Assembly (NCBI RefSeq): GCF_963678635.1
Contig: NC_087062.1
Coordinates: forward strand, 72,013,345 to 72,077,344
DNA from: Symsagittifera roscoffensis
Taxonomy: Eukaryota > Xenacoelomorpha > Acoela > Convolutidae
Direction: 5' to 3'
Length of the DNA stretch: 64,000 nt
This document shows positions 10,703 to 21,510 of the stretch, in pieces. Every line of letters begins with the position of its first letter. Position 1 is the first letter of the stretch. A program made the translations under genes and the position numbers. Below the pieces are notes generated by a model. The model ran no database searches. It was given only the letters and a program-made list of their open reading frames with translations, and was not told the origin of the DNA.

Positions 10703-11055
10703 CAGGGACGGATCTAGGATTTTCTCCAGGGGGGAGGGGCGGATTTTCAAAAAAAAAAAAAAAATCGAAAATTTTTCTGCGCCGCAGGGAAATTTTTGAA
10801 AAAACCGTCAAATAAGCAGTTTTTGGGCACTTTTTGAAAAATTTTGACAAAAAAATCGCGTTTTTTTTTGGCGCGCGCTCGCCCTCAAACTTAGTATATA
10901 TTGGCGCCAAAGGCGCCTTTAGAAAAATTTTAGGGTCGGTCGGCCAAAAATGGATTTCTGAAAAAGTATCAAAGGGGGGACCCTTTGGGTCGGCAGGGGG
11001 TCGAATCCCTGAGGGGGGAGGGGGGGCGTCCGCCCCCCCCTTTAATCCGCCTTTG
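10703..11055. mobile_element. hAT-type MITE, copy A (353 bp)
   Basis: Terminal inverted repeats CAGGGACGGATCTAGG and, at the other end, a diverged TAATCCGCCTTTG. A perfect 8-bp target duplication GATGTTAG flanks it (10695-10702 and 11056-11063), as expected for hAT insertions. It encodes no transposase. The open frames inside it recur in all three copies only because the DNA is homologous. Related copies are at 15617-15968 and 30012-30438. Confidence 0.82.
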
Positions 11056-11638
11056 GATGTTAGCAAGAAACTTGAAGGGGAAAATATTCATTCGCTGCGT
11101 TTTCATCATTTTCATAAAATGAGTTAAATTATACATTTAATTTTCATATTAGCAACGAATACGCATTAAGTCAGCGGAAAGAATATGATAACAGAATTTT
11201 TAAAATGGTCAACTTAACTCAAAAATTGAATACAACAGTTCAACTACAATGCTCAACTTTGATTGGAAAATGTTGATTTGCTATTTTTAATACAAGGTCT
11301 TCAAATTCCGCTGGTGTGCAAATAAAAATGCGCATCAAGTTAACATCCTCAACTGAGAGATTTCAAGCCGCTTTGGGGTTCCCAACTTCGTCTATTTCAC
11401 CTGGTGCAATTTTTCGCGACGAGGGTGGACTCTTTTTCATTCCATGGTGAACCATTTTGAAAAATTTTGCATGGTGAACCAACTAACTATTGTGAACAAA
11501 TTTGTTCTTCATACCGTACATTGGTAAAATCACGCATTCAGCCATAATAACACGTAAGATAACCAAAAAAAATGGAAAAAAAATTGAGATGAGGGGGAAA
11601 ATGGAAAAGAGCCGTAGGGTATTATCTGTTCGGACATG

Positions 11639-13745
11639 TACGTAACACGACAACTCGCAGGAAAAAGCAAATCGCAGAAAAACAAGTCGTATAGATTAGC
11701 AATTACGACAATTCGCAGAACGCGATAACTCGCAATATAACCTCGTAAGATAATCCCTTAATTCCTAATTCCTTCAAGAATTATCCTACCAAAACCTTAA
11801 GGGATACCCCTACCTGAACTGGTTCCCAAGCTTATCACCCCTTGTTTCTCAATCCCCTTTTTCTTAACCCCCTCTCATATAACCCCGAAATTAGATAACA
11901 CCAGTAAAATTTAACACCTTTTTAATTCCAATTGTTAGAATCCAAGTGAAACTTACTTGAAAGGGATTCGGAACCATAGCGTCGGTAAACATCAAAGCTT
12001 TAATTGCGAAAAATTTTGCGAAACAAAATGAATTAACTTGCACGCTGCTAAATGCGTTTTAAATTTGAACAGAAATATGAACTTTGATATGAGCTTGAAA
12101 ACTTGATATGAACTTGAAAACGAATCCGACCGAAATGATTCAAATTAGTTACCAAAACTGATTAGATTTTTCCAAAACTGAACTTGATCTTGAAACATTT
12201 TCTGCCAATAGAAGATTAATTGGCTGAATTTAAATGAAATATGAAATGAGAACTGGTTGTGACCCAAAAGCTGATCTAAGCGGACCATTTTAAATTGAAA
12301 CACCGATCATTTTCAAAAAACTTGACTATTTTTTCAAACCCACTAAACTTTGTCATTTGTTTTGAATTGTCGGCATACAACACAATGTCTAAACGGTTTG
12401 CCAGCCCCTAGTCCCAACCTAGCGTCCCATCCAAAAGAGCAATTGTTCCGGGATTAAATTGCTAGAGACAGCATTTTTCAAATGCGAGTCAAGTCAATGC
12501 GTTTTGTTACGTCTCCGGGAAGCTGCCAGGAGACGTCTTTTCTCAAAAAAAATTGACAAACAGCAAATGTTTAACTCAAGTTCGCCATAGCGCGAAAGAA
12601 ATGCAAATCTGTTTTTTCTTGTTAAACATGCATAATATTCTGCATTTTTTCGTTGAGCACCCGGTATTTTTTCTTTTTTGTAAATTGGTGCCCACTCGAG
12701 GCGTTAAGTTTTTGGACGGAAGCGTCTTTTTGCAAATTTGCAATAACTTTCCATATACTGGGATGCCATCCACTGAAGTATGACTGTATGCCATAATTCC
12801 AGCCCTCTACAGCATTTGTTGTTCTGGCCAAATCCGATGATGCCGCATCCCTTTGATTCCATAATGAAAGGGGGAATAGGACTTCTCGATTGCGGACGAG
12901 AATTTTTATGTAGTTAGATCCAAAATAAAGGCAAATCTCGTCAACTTTTGCTATTTTTTCCGACTCTTTTATGATTTGATCGCAAACAATTTGAATTTCC
13001 TCCACTATTTTATCGTATAAAATTCCTATTTCTTCTTCTTTTTCAAAAGCCAGTGCGGCTAACATTTTGAGTGCTAAAGCGAACTCGTGGTTTCTTTCGT
13101 AATCTTTTTTCAATCCGAGCTCCAAGATTTTTCTCATAAAACTTTGGGAAAGATGAAAGAAACATCCCGACAGCTTGTACTCGGGAAAATTTTTCTGAAA
13201 CGCTGGAATAGCAGCCTGCTCAAAATCCAGCAAAATTTTTCCAGGTCTACTATCAGGGGCTAGTATTTTTAGGGCTTCTAAGAAACGGTGGTACGTTTTT
13301 TTTTGTTTTATTTGGCAGGAACGCATATATGCAAGCGGGGGCTATTCCTGAAATACTAATGTGTATAGAGTAAAGTTGATAAAACATTTTCGGGATGACT
13401 TTGAAAGTTCCATCAGCCAACCAAAAGTTAGATTAGTCAAGCACACGTAGCATTTCAGGGTCGCCGAATAAAATTATCTTCGTGATCATTTTGCGCACTA
13501 TCAAATAATATAAAATTTTTGAACAGTTCGGGTATTTCGAAACTTCTGGTTGCTGGGGAGACTGGTAACACTTCTTCTCGTTGCTTGCGCGCTCGTTGTG
13601 GGGTGCGAACTAAGTTTTCGTTGGTTGGTAGGGCTAGTTGAGTGGCAATGTCGTCTGTGATGGGCTGAATGGCGGTTGCGACTGCGACAGTTGGGGTATT
13701 ATTATGGCTCAGATCCTTGATGTTTTTCAAAACTAGTCGAGCATC
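11639..13745 (+). mobile_element. Truncated MULE-3 left end carrying truncated MULE-2, copy A
   Basis: Copy A of the tandem duplication contains the MULE-3 left end from 11639, preceded by TCGGACATG at 11630-11638. It then has the MULE-2 left end from 11821, preceded by the target sequence ACCTGAACT at 11812-11820. The duplication junction at 13745 cuts both elements, so neither has a right end here. Neither could be mobilised as it stands. Confidence 0.8.
12622..13745 (-). pseudogene. MULE-2 transposase, copy A, truncated pseudogene
   Basis: Minus-strand remnant of the same FLYWCH/MULE transposase family as 2693-4099. One open block (12622-13326) runs from the FLPNKT region through the DFEQAA motif, GCFFHL and NAVEGW to the KKKKYR tail. 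A second block (13455-13745) covers the linker after the zinc finger. They are out of frame because of small indels around the ADGTF segment. The zinc-finger half is missing because the duplication junction falls at 13745. The short open frame that crosses the junction begins with residues encoded by unrelated flanking DNA. Confidence 0.85.
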
Positions 13746-13927
13746 ACCTGTGCTAAGTGGTTGTTGGCTTAATCGCATGCCTGTTTGCTATTTGTTGTTA
13801 GCTAAACTAAACTAAACATGCAGGTTTTATTATATCAATCAACATTACTTCTTACAGAGATCGTTTTATTAAGGTTAGCACAAGATCTGCACTAGTTCAT
13901 AATAACAGCTAAATACACTTCTCTCAA

Positions 13928-14000
13928 GTCTCCGTAGCGCAGTGGATAGCGCGCTGGACTTCTAATCCAGAGGTCGCGGGTTCGAATCCCGCCGGAGATG
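13928..14000 (+). tRNA. tRNA-Arg (anticodon TCT), copy B
   Basis: Identical in sequence to the tRNA gene at 9010-9082 and exactly 4,918 bp from it. All stems, the TCT anticodon, the B box and the downstream TTTT are kept. Being part of the duplicated block, it probably arose with it and not by separate retroposition. Confidence 0.93.
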
Positions 14001-14408
14001 AATTTTGCTTTCGTTTCACACTTTTTACTTTCTTACATTTATTTGTTTCTGCTTTACCAGCCTGATAAAAGGAAACAAAACCCCCCCTTTTTCAGCCAAA
14101 ACCCAAATATACGGCAATTATTTAGGACCAAACCAAGACCAAGTTAACATCCTTCCTCCTCCAAAGTTAACATACTTCCTCCTCCAAAGTTAACATCCTT
14201 CCTCCTCCCCTTCCCCCAAATCCGTTTAGGGGGGAGGCTGTTAACTTGGGTGAGGGTTCGAATTTTCAGCCAATCAGAAAAGAACATTTCACTTTACACG
14301 TAGTGCTAAGCAAATTTAGTTTAAATTGAACGCTCGGGTGGAGGATCTGAATTTGGTCTATTTGGGTGGGGAGGGGAGGGAGGGTGAATTCCCATAGGTT
14401 CCAATGTT

Positions 14409-14652
14409 CATAGGTTCCAAAATAAAAAATCAGTCGCATAAGTTCCAAAATTTATCTTCTTGAATTCTGATTGGTTGAAATTTGAGCCAACGTGTTGCGA
14501 GCTTGCCACCAAAGGGTAGGACTCTATACGAAATTTAGAGCCGGTTATCGCCGCGAAGCGGCGACCTTAAACCGAGACTCGGCTAATTTAGTCTTTTGAT
14601 CAATTGAAAAGATTTGGAACTTATGCGACTGCTTTTTTATTTTGGAACCTAT
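14409..14652. repeat. Inverted-repeat element (MITE-like), copy B
   Basis: Same two arms as at 9491-9751 (14409-14450 and 14612-14652). The spacer here contains a segment absent from copy A, with a short CGCCGCGAAGCGGCG hairpin near 14552. Confidence 0.6.
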
Positions 14653-15365
14653 GGGACTGATTTTTTTTTTGGAACCTATGAATACGCGGGAGGGAGGATG
14701 TTTACTTGATCCATTAATTACATCATCAAGACACGCCGCCTCTCGGTCGTTGTTTCCTTGTTTCCTCTCATAGCCCTCTAATGACTAATGAGTCAGGTTA
14801 ATTAAAACTCACTGAAAAATTGAAAATTGAAGAAAAAAGCCGTTTACATAATCGGACATTATTGCAAACGAAATTCACAGGTAAAGATTTGCTATCATCC
14901 CCGCATTCGAATTTCCGGCACGCATTCGACTTTCACCCCCGCAACTTTAAAAAAAAACAACGGCTCTTTTTCTTTTTCCTTTGAGCGGATTTTTTTTAGC
15001 TCGACCAAAATGATTTTCCGAGCTCTACCAAAGCTCTCCTAAATTCGCAGGCAAAAGCTCTCCTAAATTCGTCAGGCCCTTTTTAAAAAATATTTACCAA
15101 AAAATCGCATTTTTTCGGCGCGATCGTCAGCCAAAAATGGATATCTCAAAACAGTAGAAAGTTCCCCCCACCCCCAAATCTGCCCGTGGTTAATTTTTTT
15201 TTCAACAAAATAGCTTCGAGCTTTTAAAAAAACCGTGAAATTAACAGCGTAAATTAGTGTACGGAAGTTTTTGCTCTGCTTAATACCTGCTGCCGAAAAA
15301 TGAGTGGTAATCCATCTTTTATAAGCTGAGACAGTGCAAACTAATCCTCAACTATCGAAAGGTAC

Positions 15366-15556
15366 CTTGTATGCTAAGGGGGACGGATATGCGCCACACT
15401 TGATGGCCTCATTGTACACTAGCAGATCTATCTCCTCGCATGATATTCCCTCACAGATACTGTTGGCCACTAACTGCAGCACATGTCTGGCCACTACGCC
15501 AGCTTCCCTCATCCCATCCAGACCAGCCTCACTCAAATGCACCTCTCTGTTCACAC
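15366..15556 (-). CDS. METAP1D: METAP1D exon 2, copy B
   Basis: Duplicate of exon 2 at 10452-10642, with the same 191-nt length, acceptor (TCTGTTTAG), donor (AAG then GTACCT) and phases. It encodes REAGVVARHV and CEGISCEEID where copy A has REAGGVARHV and CEGLSCEEID. In the direction of transcription it comes first after exon 1, so a simple splicing machine would meet it before copy A. Both copies look functional. Inclusion of both gives a premature TGA directly after the join. Confidence 0.88.
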
Positions 15557-15616
15557 CTAAACAGATACCATGCTACAAATAAGATAATTGGGTCCTACAA
15601 AAAGCATCGATGTTAG

Positions 15617-15968
15617 CAGGGGCGGATCTAAGATTTTCTCCAGGGGGGAGGGGCGGATTTTCGAAAAAAAAAAAATCGAAAATTTTTCTGCGCCGCAGGG
15701 AAATTTTTGAAAAAACAGTCAAATAAGCAGTTTTTGGGCACTTTTTGAAAAATTTTGACAAAAAAATCGCGTTTTTTTTTGGCGCGCGCTCGCCCTCAAA
15801 CTTAGTATATATTGGCGCCAAAGGCGCCTTTAGAGAAATTTTAGGGTCGGTCGGCCAAAAATGGATTTCTGAAAAAGTATCAAAGGGGGACCCTTTGGGT
15901 CGGCAGGGGGTCGAATCCCTGAGGGGGGAGGGGGGGGGGCGTCCGCCTCCCCCTTTAATCCGCCCTTA
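15617..15968. mobile_element. hAT-type MITE, copy B (352 bp)
   Basis: Left end CAGGGGCGGATCTAAG; right end AATCCGCCCTTA. Flanking 8-bp repeats are GATGTTAG (15609-15616) and CATGTTAG (15969-15976), one mismatch. It occupies the same place as copy A, so the insertion predates the tandem duplication. Confidence 0.8.
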
Positions 15969-16733
15969 CATGTTAGCAAGAAACTTGAAGGGGAAAATAT
16001 TCATTCGCTGCGTTTTCATCATTTTCATAAAATGAGTTAAATTATACATTTAATTTTCATATTAGCAACGAATACGCATTAAGTCAGCGGAAAGAATATG
16101 ATAACAGAATTTTTAAAATGGTCAACTTAACTCAAAAATTGAATACAACAGTTCAACTACAATGCTCAACTTTGATTGGAAAATGTTGATTTGCTATTTT
16201 TAATACAAGGTCTTCAAATTCCGCTGGTGTGCAAATAAAAATGCGCATCAAGTTAACATCCTCAACTGAGAGATTTCAAGCCGCTTTGGGGTTCCCAACT
16301 TCGTCTATTTCACCTGGTGCAATTTTTCGCGAGGAGGGTGGACTCTTTTTCATTCCATGGTGAACCATTTTGAACAATTTTGCATGGTGAACCAACTAAC
16401 TATTGTGAACAAATTTGTTCTTCATACCGTACATTGGTAAAATCACGCATTCAGCCATAATAACACGTAAGATATCCAAAAAAAATGGAAAAAAAATTGA
16501 GATGAGGGGGAAAATGGAAAAGAGCCGTAGGGTATTATCCGTTCGGACATGTACGTAACACGACAACTCGCAGGAAAAAGCAAATCGCAGAAAAACAAGT
16601 CGTATAGATTAGCAATTACGACAATTCGCAGAACGCGATAACTCGCAATATAACCTCGTAAGATAATCCCTTAATTCCTAATTCCTTCAAGAATTATCCT
16701 ACCAAAACCTTAAGGGATACCCCTACCTGAACT

Positions 16734-19256
16734 GGTTCCCAAGCTTATCACCCCTTGTTTCTCAACCCCCTTTTTCTTAACCCCCTCTCATATAACCCCG
16801 AAATTAGATAACCCCAGTAAAATTTAACACCTTTTTAATTCCAATTGTTAGAATCCAAGTGAAACTTACTTGAAAGGGATTCGAAACCATAGCGTCGGTA
16901 AACATCAAAGCTTTAATTGCGAAAAATTTTGCGAAACAAAATGAATTAACTTGCACGCTGCTAAATGCGTTTTATATTTGAACAGAAATATGAACTTTGA
17001 TATGAGCTTGAAAACTTGATATGAACTTGAAAACGAATCCGACCGAAATGATTCAAATTAGTTACCAAAACTGATTAGATTTTTCCAAAACTGAACTTGA
17101 TCTTGAAACATTTTCTGCCAATAGAAGATTAATTGGCTGAATTTAAATGAAATATGAAATGAGAACTGGTTGTGACCCAAAAGCTGATCTAAGCGGACCA
17201 TTTTAAATTGAAACACCGATCATTTTCAAAAAACTTGACTATTTTTTCGAACCCACTAAACTTTGTCATTTGTTTTGAATTGTCGGCATACAACACAATG
17301 TCTAAACGGTTTGCCAGCCCCTAGTCCCAACCTAGCGTCCCATCCAAAAGAGCATTTGTTCCGGGATTAAATTGCTTTTCAAATGCGAGTCAAGTCAATG
17401 CGTTTTTGAAGCTGCCAGGAGACGTCTTTTCTCAAAAAAAATTGACAAACAGTTTTGAATTGAAAATATATACAAAGAACAAAAGAGCAAATGTTTAACT
17501 CAAGTTCGCCATAGCGCGAAAGAAATGCAAATCTGTTTTTTCTTGTTAAACATGCATAATATTCTGCATTTTTTCGTTGAGCACCCGGTATTTTTTCTTT
17601 TTTGTAAATTGGTGCCCACTCGAGGCGTTGTAGAAATTAAGTTTTTGGACGGAAGCGTATTTTTGCAAATTTGCAATCACTTTCCATATACTGGGATGCA
17701 ATCCACTGAAGTATGACTGTATGCCATAATTCCAGCCCTCTACAGCATTTGTTGTTCTGGCCAAATCCGATGATGCCGCATCCCTTTGATTCCATAACCA
17801 TAATGAAAGGGGGAATAGGACTTCTCGATTCGGGACGAGAATTTTTATGTAGTTAGATCCAAAATAAAGACAAATCTCGTCAACTTTTGCTATTTTTTCC
17901 GACTCTTTTATGATTTGATCGCAAACAATTTGAAATTCCTCCACTATTTTATCGTATAAAATTCCTATTTCTTCTTCTTTTTCAAAAGCCAGTGCGGGTA
18001 ACATTTTGAGTGCTAAAGCGAACTCGTGGTTTCTTTCGTAATCTTTTTTCAATCCGAGCTCCAAGATTTTTCTCATAAAACTTTGGGAAAGATGAAAGAA
18101 ACATCCCGACAGCTTGTACTCGGGAAAATTTTTCTGAAACGCTGGAATAGCAGCCAGCTCAAAATCCAGCAAAATTTTCCAGGTCTACTATCAGGGGCTA
18201 GTATTTTTAGGGCTTCTAAGAAACGGTGGTACGTTTTTTTTTTGTTTTATTTGGCAGGAACGCATATATGCAAGCGGGGGCTCTTCCTGAAATACTAACG
18301 TGTATAGAGTAAAGTTGATAAAACATTTTCGGGATGACTTTGAAAGTTCCATCAGCCAACCAAAGTTAGATTAGTCAAGCACACGTAGCATTTCAGGGTC
18401 GCCGAATAAAATAATCTTCGTGATCATTTTGCGCACTATCAAATAATATAAAATTTTTGAACAGTTCGGGTATTTCGAAACTTCTGGTTGCTGGGGAGAC
18501 TGGTAACACTTCTTCTCGTTGCTTGCGCGCTCGTTGTGGGGTGCGAACTAAGTTTTCGTTGGTTGGTAGGGCTAGTTGAGTGGCAATGTCGTCTGTGATG
18601 GGCTGAATGGCGGTTGCGACTGCGACAGTTGGGGTATTACTATGGCTCAGATCCTTGATGTTTTTCAAAACTAGTCGAGCATCAGGTTTGCTCGTGGAAA
18701 TATCGCGATTATGTTCACCCCTCGTTTCAATAAAATTTTCTCCGTCCGTAATTGCTGTTGCGCGGCATTTATGAGTTTGGTACTTCGAGCAGTTCCAATT
18801 TGTAGTTGTCTTGTTTTTGCGTTTTCGAAGACGAAGTAAAAGGGAAAGACGCTTCAAACATTATATATGATCTCATAGAGTGGTATAACAATGGTTGAAG
18901 AAATAGGCAGTATGATTTTCTATAAAAATCACAAACGTCTTTTGTTGCCTTCAATTAGCACCATGTAGGTTATCTGCGTTTTAAACGCATGAGTGAGGGA
19001 TTATTTCTCTAACTAATCGAAATGCAATTATTTTTGAGATGCTAGAGGGATCAAGTGAACTACGACTAGCTTTTCAGGCCTCAATTAAAACACTTAATTG
19101 GACTACTCCTGTACTTATAAAAAGGACTCAATATGAAACAAATTATCGTCATTAAAAGGGGGTTAAATTATTATGGGGTTATCTTGTTACGGGGTTATAA
19201 TATAGGGGGTGTAAACATAGGGAGTTAAATATCGTGGGGTTGAAGAGTGGGACACC
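16734..19256 (-). mobile_element. MULE-2, complete but decayed Mutator-like element, nested in MULE-3
   Basis: A 2,523-bp element with a perfect 9-bp target duplication ACCTGAACT (16725-16733 and 19257-19265). Relative to its transposase, the 5' end begins GGTGTCCCAC and the 3' end GGTTCCCAAG, the same end pair as MULE-1, so the two belong to one family. Both ends carry arrays of a TAACCCC motif every 14-18 bp, facing opposite ways: forward at about 16745-16835, inverted (GGGGTTA) at about 19155-19245. The transposase gene is frameshifted. Confidence 0.85.
17546..18861 (-). pseudogene. MULE-2 transposase, copy B, frameshifted pseudogene
   Basis: Near full-length relative of the MULE-1 transposase. 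The likely start is ATG at 18861 (MFEASFPFTSSSK, matching MIESSFEFTVSSK in MULE-1). A deletion then shifts frame before the zinc finger (NWNCSKYQTHKCRA, then GEHNRD with an Arg where MULE-1 has His). The linker and FENFIL-like block follow to 18393, then frameshifts around ADGTF (near 18345) and in an A-run near 18235. A long block (17546-18172) contains DFELAA, GCFFHL and NAVEGWN. It cannot make a complete transposase without outside help. Confidence 0.88.
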
Positions 19257-19949
19257 ACCTGAACTAAGACCCGTAATCCCCCCACCAAATATGCATCAAT
19301 TTTAAACTTAATTCAAAACAATTATTGGAGACAGCTATGAGTATTTTTTGCTCGTTTAACACCAAAAATTGCGTCCAAAATCTTGATTGCATCAAATGGT
19401 AAGTCATCATTTTTGTTTCGAATTGTTTTTACACATTCGAAAAATGTTGCAACTCATTACAAGTCAGCGCGGAAAACGAAACTTGATAAAAAACTTAATT
19501 AAGTTCGATTTATTGAAAAGAGCGGGTTAACAACTTGGAGATGCCTAAAAACCCTTCCAAATCACAAGAATTCCCACTAAATGAATTATTTGAGAAGAAA
19601 AAATGAAAGATTTACATTTACGGTTGCCTCATGCACGGGAAGTTGAAAAATAAAATTTCTAAATGTGTCTCAACTTTTTCGCATTTTTGATTTTGAAATT
19701 ACAAACAATTCAGTTCAAAAAGGATAAAAGTATGACCGGTAACGTGCATATCGGTTAAAAATTGTGGCGGAAAGTCCGCAAATCGAACTTCGACAACTAA
19801 TTTCAAAAATGCTCTGAACTGTTTGCAAAACCTCTGGGGTAAATAAAAATCTTCCAAATGTTTAAATGTCATTGAAAATGTAATGCAACAAGCGTAAAAC
19901 ACGAAAGAACATCCCGATCAATTTATCATAACCTAACGAGCATCGTCTT

Positions 19950-20918
19950 TTAGGTTGCGTCGGTTGCAAGAGCAATTCAACGCCAAAGAGACTTTGGAGT
20001 TGCACCAAAGACCGAGCGAGACATCGCAATTTCCATGGAACATCAAACAACTCTAGTAGGGGAGAAAATCTTGGCTAATGACTCGGGGCCAGGGGATTGC
20101 AACCGCCTTCTTGTGTTCACCATTGACTAAAAATTAAACATTCTTGAGCGTAACCCAAATTAGCACGCTGATGGTACATTAAATTTGTCCACCATTGTTT
20201 TATCAATTATAAACGGTACATGCTGTTATAAACAACTGCTTCCTCCCAATTGCTTACTTTCTGTTTCAACGAAAATACCAACAAGCATTTCGGGTGTTAT
20301 ATGAACTTAAGCTACTAATAGAGTCAGCAGAAAATGTTATTGGTTTCGGAAAAGCAGCAATTTCTGCTTTCAAATTATAAATTCTCACAGCGTCTGTAAA
20401 AAGGTAAATTTCCCATTTTTCGCAGGCTAACTGGCGAAAAATACAAGAATTGGGAATGGCGGTTGAATAAAAAAGACAAAGACTTGAAAGAAAGTGAAAT
20501 CATTTATTGCGCTGGCTCTCATTCCTGAATCCGCATTGAAATTGACACTAGAAGCTCTCTACGCAACAACAACTGAGAATGATCAGCTCCATTCATATCT
20601 CGGTTATTTCGAGAAAAAAATGAGTGGGGGAATATGTATGTGGAAGTCTACGAAAATCCAGATTTCAAACCAGCTATATGGAATCAGTTTTGCAATGCGA
20701 TAAATGGAAATCAAAAAACCAACAATTCGGTCGGAGGATGGCACAGAGAATTTCAATTAGGAATGAATTATGCTCACCCCATTGTATCTAAAATCATTAA
20801 GCAAATCCGGAAGAAGCAAAGATTAACCAAAAATTACCTGATTCGGTTCAAATCCAGAGAAAAGCCCTATATATGTCAAAATATCAACAATTGCAATAAA
20901 GGATATCAGAACTCTTAA
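19950..20918 (+). pseudogene. MULE-3 transposase relic
   Basis: Highly decayed MULE transposase read across several frames. Recognisable pieces, in the right order: RLRRLQEQFNAKETLELH (near 19955), LLVFTID and ILERNPN with ADGTLNL (near 20110-20190, first catalytic Asp), AAISAF (near 20355), NWRKIQELGMAVE (near 20430), FIALALIPESALK (near 20500), then PAIWNQFCNAI and NNSVGGWHREFQ (near 20660-20760). In the last motif the expected catalytic Glu is Gly. It is on the opposite strand from MULE-2. The DNA from 19266 to 19950 is probably its 5' part but is too decayed to read. Confidence 0.72.
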
Positions 20919-21182
20919 AACTATCAAAACAAAGATCTAATTTTGCAGCTGGAAGCTTTTTCAGTCAACTTTGTCATGTAGAACCTTCTATATCAAGAAA
21001 TTTTTAACGCCTCGAAGGCTTTGATGTTTTACCGCTTTTTAGTTTCACAATTAAATTAAAGAAATTTTAATTGTCTTCAGAGTTGTATACGAATTGTCTG
21101 TTTTTGCAAGTTGCCTTTTTCATGAACTTTTGCGAGTTGTCTTTCGTTGCAAAATGTCGCAGTACCGGACATGCAACTCAAT

Positions 21183-21240
21183 TTACTCAAATATTTCCTC
21201 CTTAGATATTACTCAAATATTTCCTCCTTAGATATTTTGT
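21183..21240 (+). repeat. Two-unit short tandem repeat
   Basis: A unit of about 27 bp centred on ACTCAAATATTTCCTCCTTA occurs twice in a row, just outside the right target repeat of MULE-3. Confidence 0.6.
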
Positions 21241-21257
21241 ATATCCTAAGTTCTTGA

Positions 21258-21510
21258 TGAACATTTTTATGTTCGGCCTTGAAGGCCGAAGAAATTAGAT
21301 GCCCTTCACGGCACCAGTGAAGAAGTAAAGACCTTAGGCAAAAAACATCATTTATTTTCTACGATTTGAACTAGCAAACGGGCAAAAGACCTGATACGCC
21401 TTCTCTTATTCCTAGTCAAGTACGACGGAAAATAGCTCCGTACGGAGAACGATCCAAGTCCTGAATATGCTCGTAGAGCACGAATTCCATTCACGACATG
21501 GGGCACTCAG
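21258..21510 (+). repeat. Left flanking direct repeat of the 149-bp array region
   Basis: Colinear with 26500-26757. It starts with a diverged copy of the array unit (GGCCTTGAAGGCC, then CTTCACGGCACCAGTGAAG). It continues with CTTCTCTTATTCCTAGTCAAG, AGCTCCGTACGGA and AGAGCA.GAATTCC blocks that also follow the array on the right. The pair could be long terminal repeats of a decayed element or the result of a segmental duplication. No TG...CA ends or clear target duplication were found. Confidence 0.5.

Larger units (their letters stand above)
8828..13745 (+). repeat. Tandem duplication, left copy (A), 4,918 bp
   Basis: Direct duplicate of 13746-18683. Both copies start with ACCTGTGCTAAGTGG and carry, in order, the tRNA-Arg gene, an inverted-repeat element, METAP1D exon 2, a hAT-type MITE and the left part of a MULE. 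Copy A stops at GTCGAGCATC inside the MULE-2 transposase and is followed at once by the start of copy B. Copy B continues past this point with the rest of the MULE. The copies differ by scattered substitutions and short indels. The layout fits an unequal tandem duplication with little or no junction homology. Two haplotypes joined by the assembler would look similar. Confidence 0.9.
13746..18683 (+). repeat. Tandem duplication, right copy (B)
   Basis: Second copy of the 4.9-kb unit described at 8828-13745. It ends where the MULE-2 sequence passes the point at which copy A was cut (GAGCATC, then AGGTTTGC here). Compared with A it lacks short segments bounded by microhomology, and it has a roughly 62-bp stretch near 14517-14580 that A lacks. 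Confidence 0.9.
16552..21164 (+). mobile_element. MULE-3, old Mutator-like element interrupted by MULE-2
   Basis: Flanked by 9-bp repeats with one mismatch: TCGGACATG (16543-16551) and CCGGACATG (21165-21173). The left end has spaced copies of a CAACTCGCA-like motif (16560-16660); the right end has the same motif inverted (GCGAGTTGTC and variants, 21080-21155). About 180 bp in from the left end it is split by MULE-2 (16734-19256). Without that insert it would be about 2.1 kb. Its own transposase relic follows at 19950-20918. Many stops and frameshifts mark it as the oldest of the three MULEs here. Confidence 0.72.

Noticed and set aside
10659-11066. Conserved protein shared by 10659-11066, 15573-15821 and 30007-30342
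   Set aside because: Similar peptides arise because all three are copies of one MITE; there is no start conservation and no domain.
13455-13778. Novel fusion protein starting MRLSQQPLSTG
   Set aside because: The first residues come from flanking DNA joined to the MULE remnant at the tandem-duplication junction. The same start appears out of context at 8615-8860.
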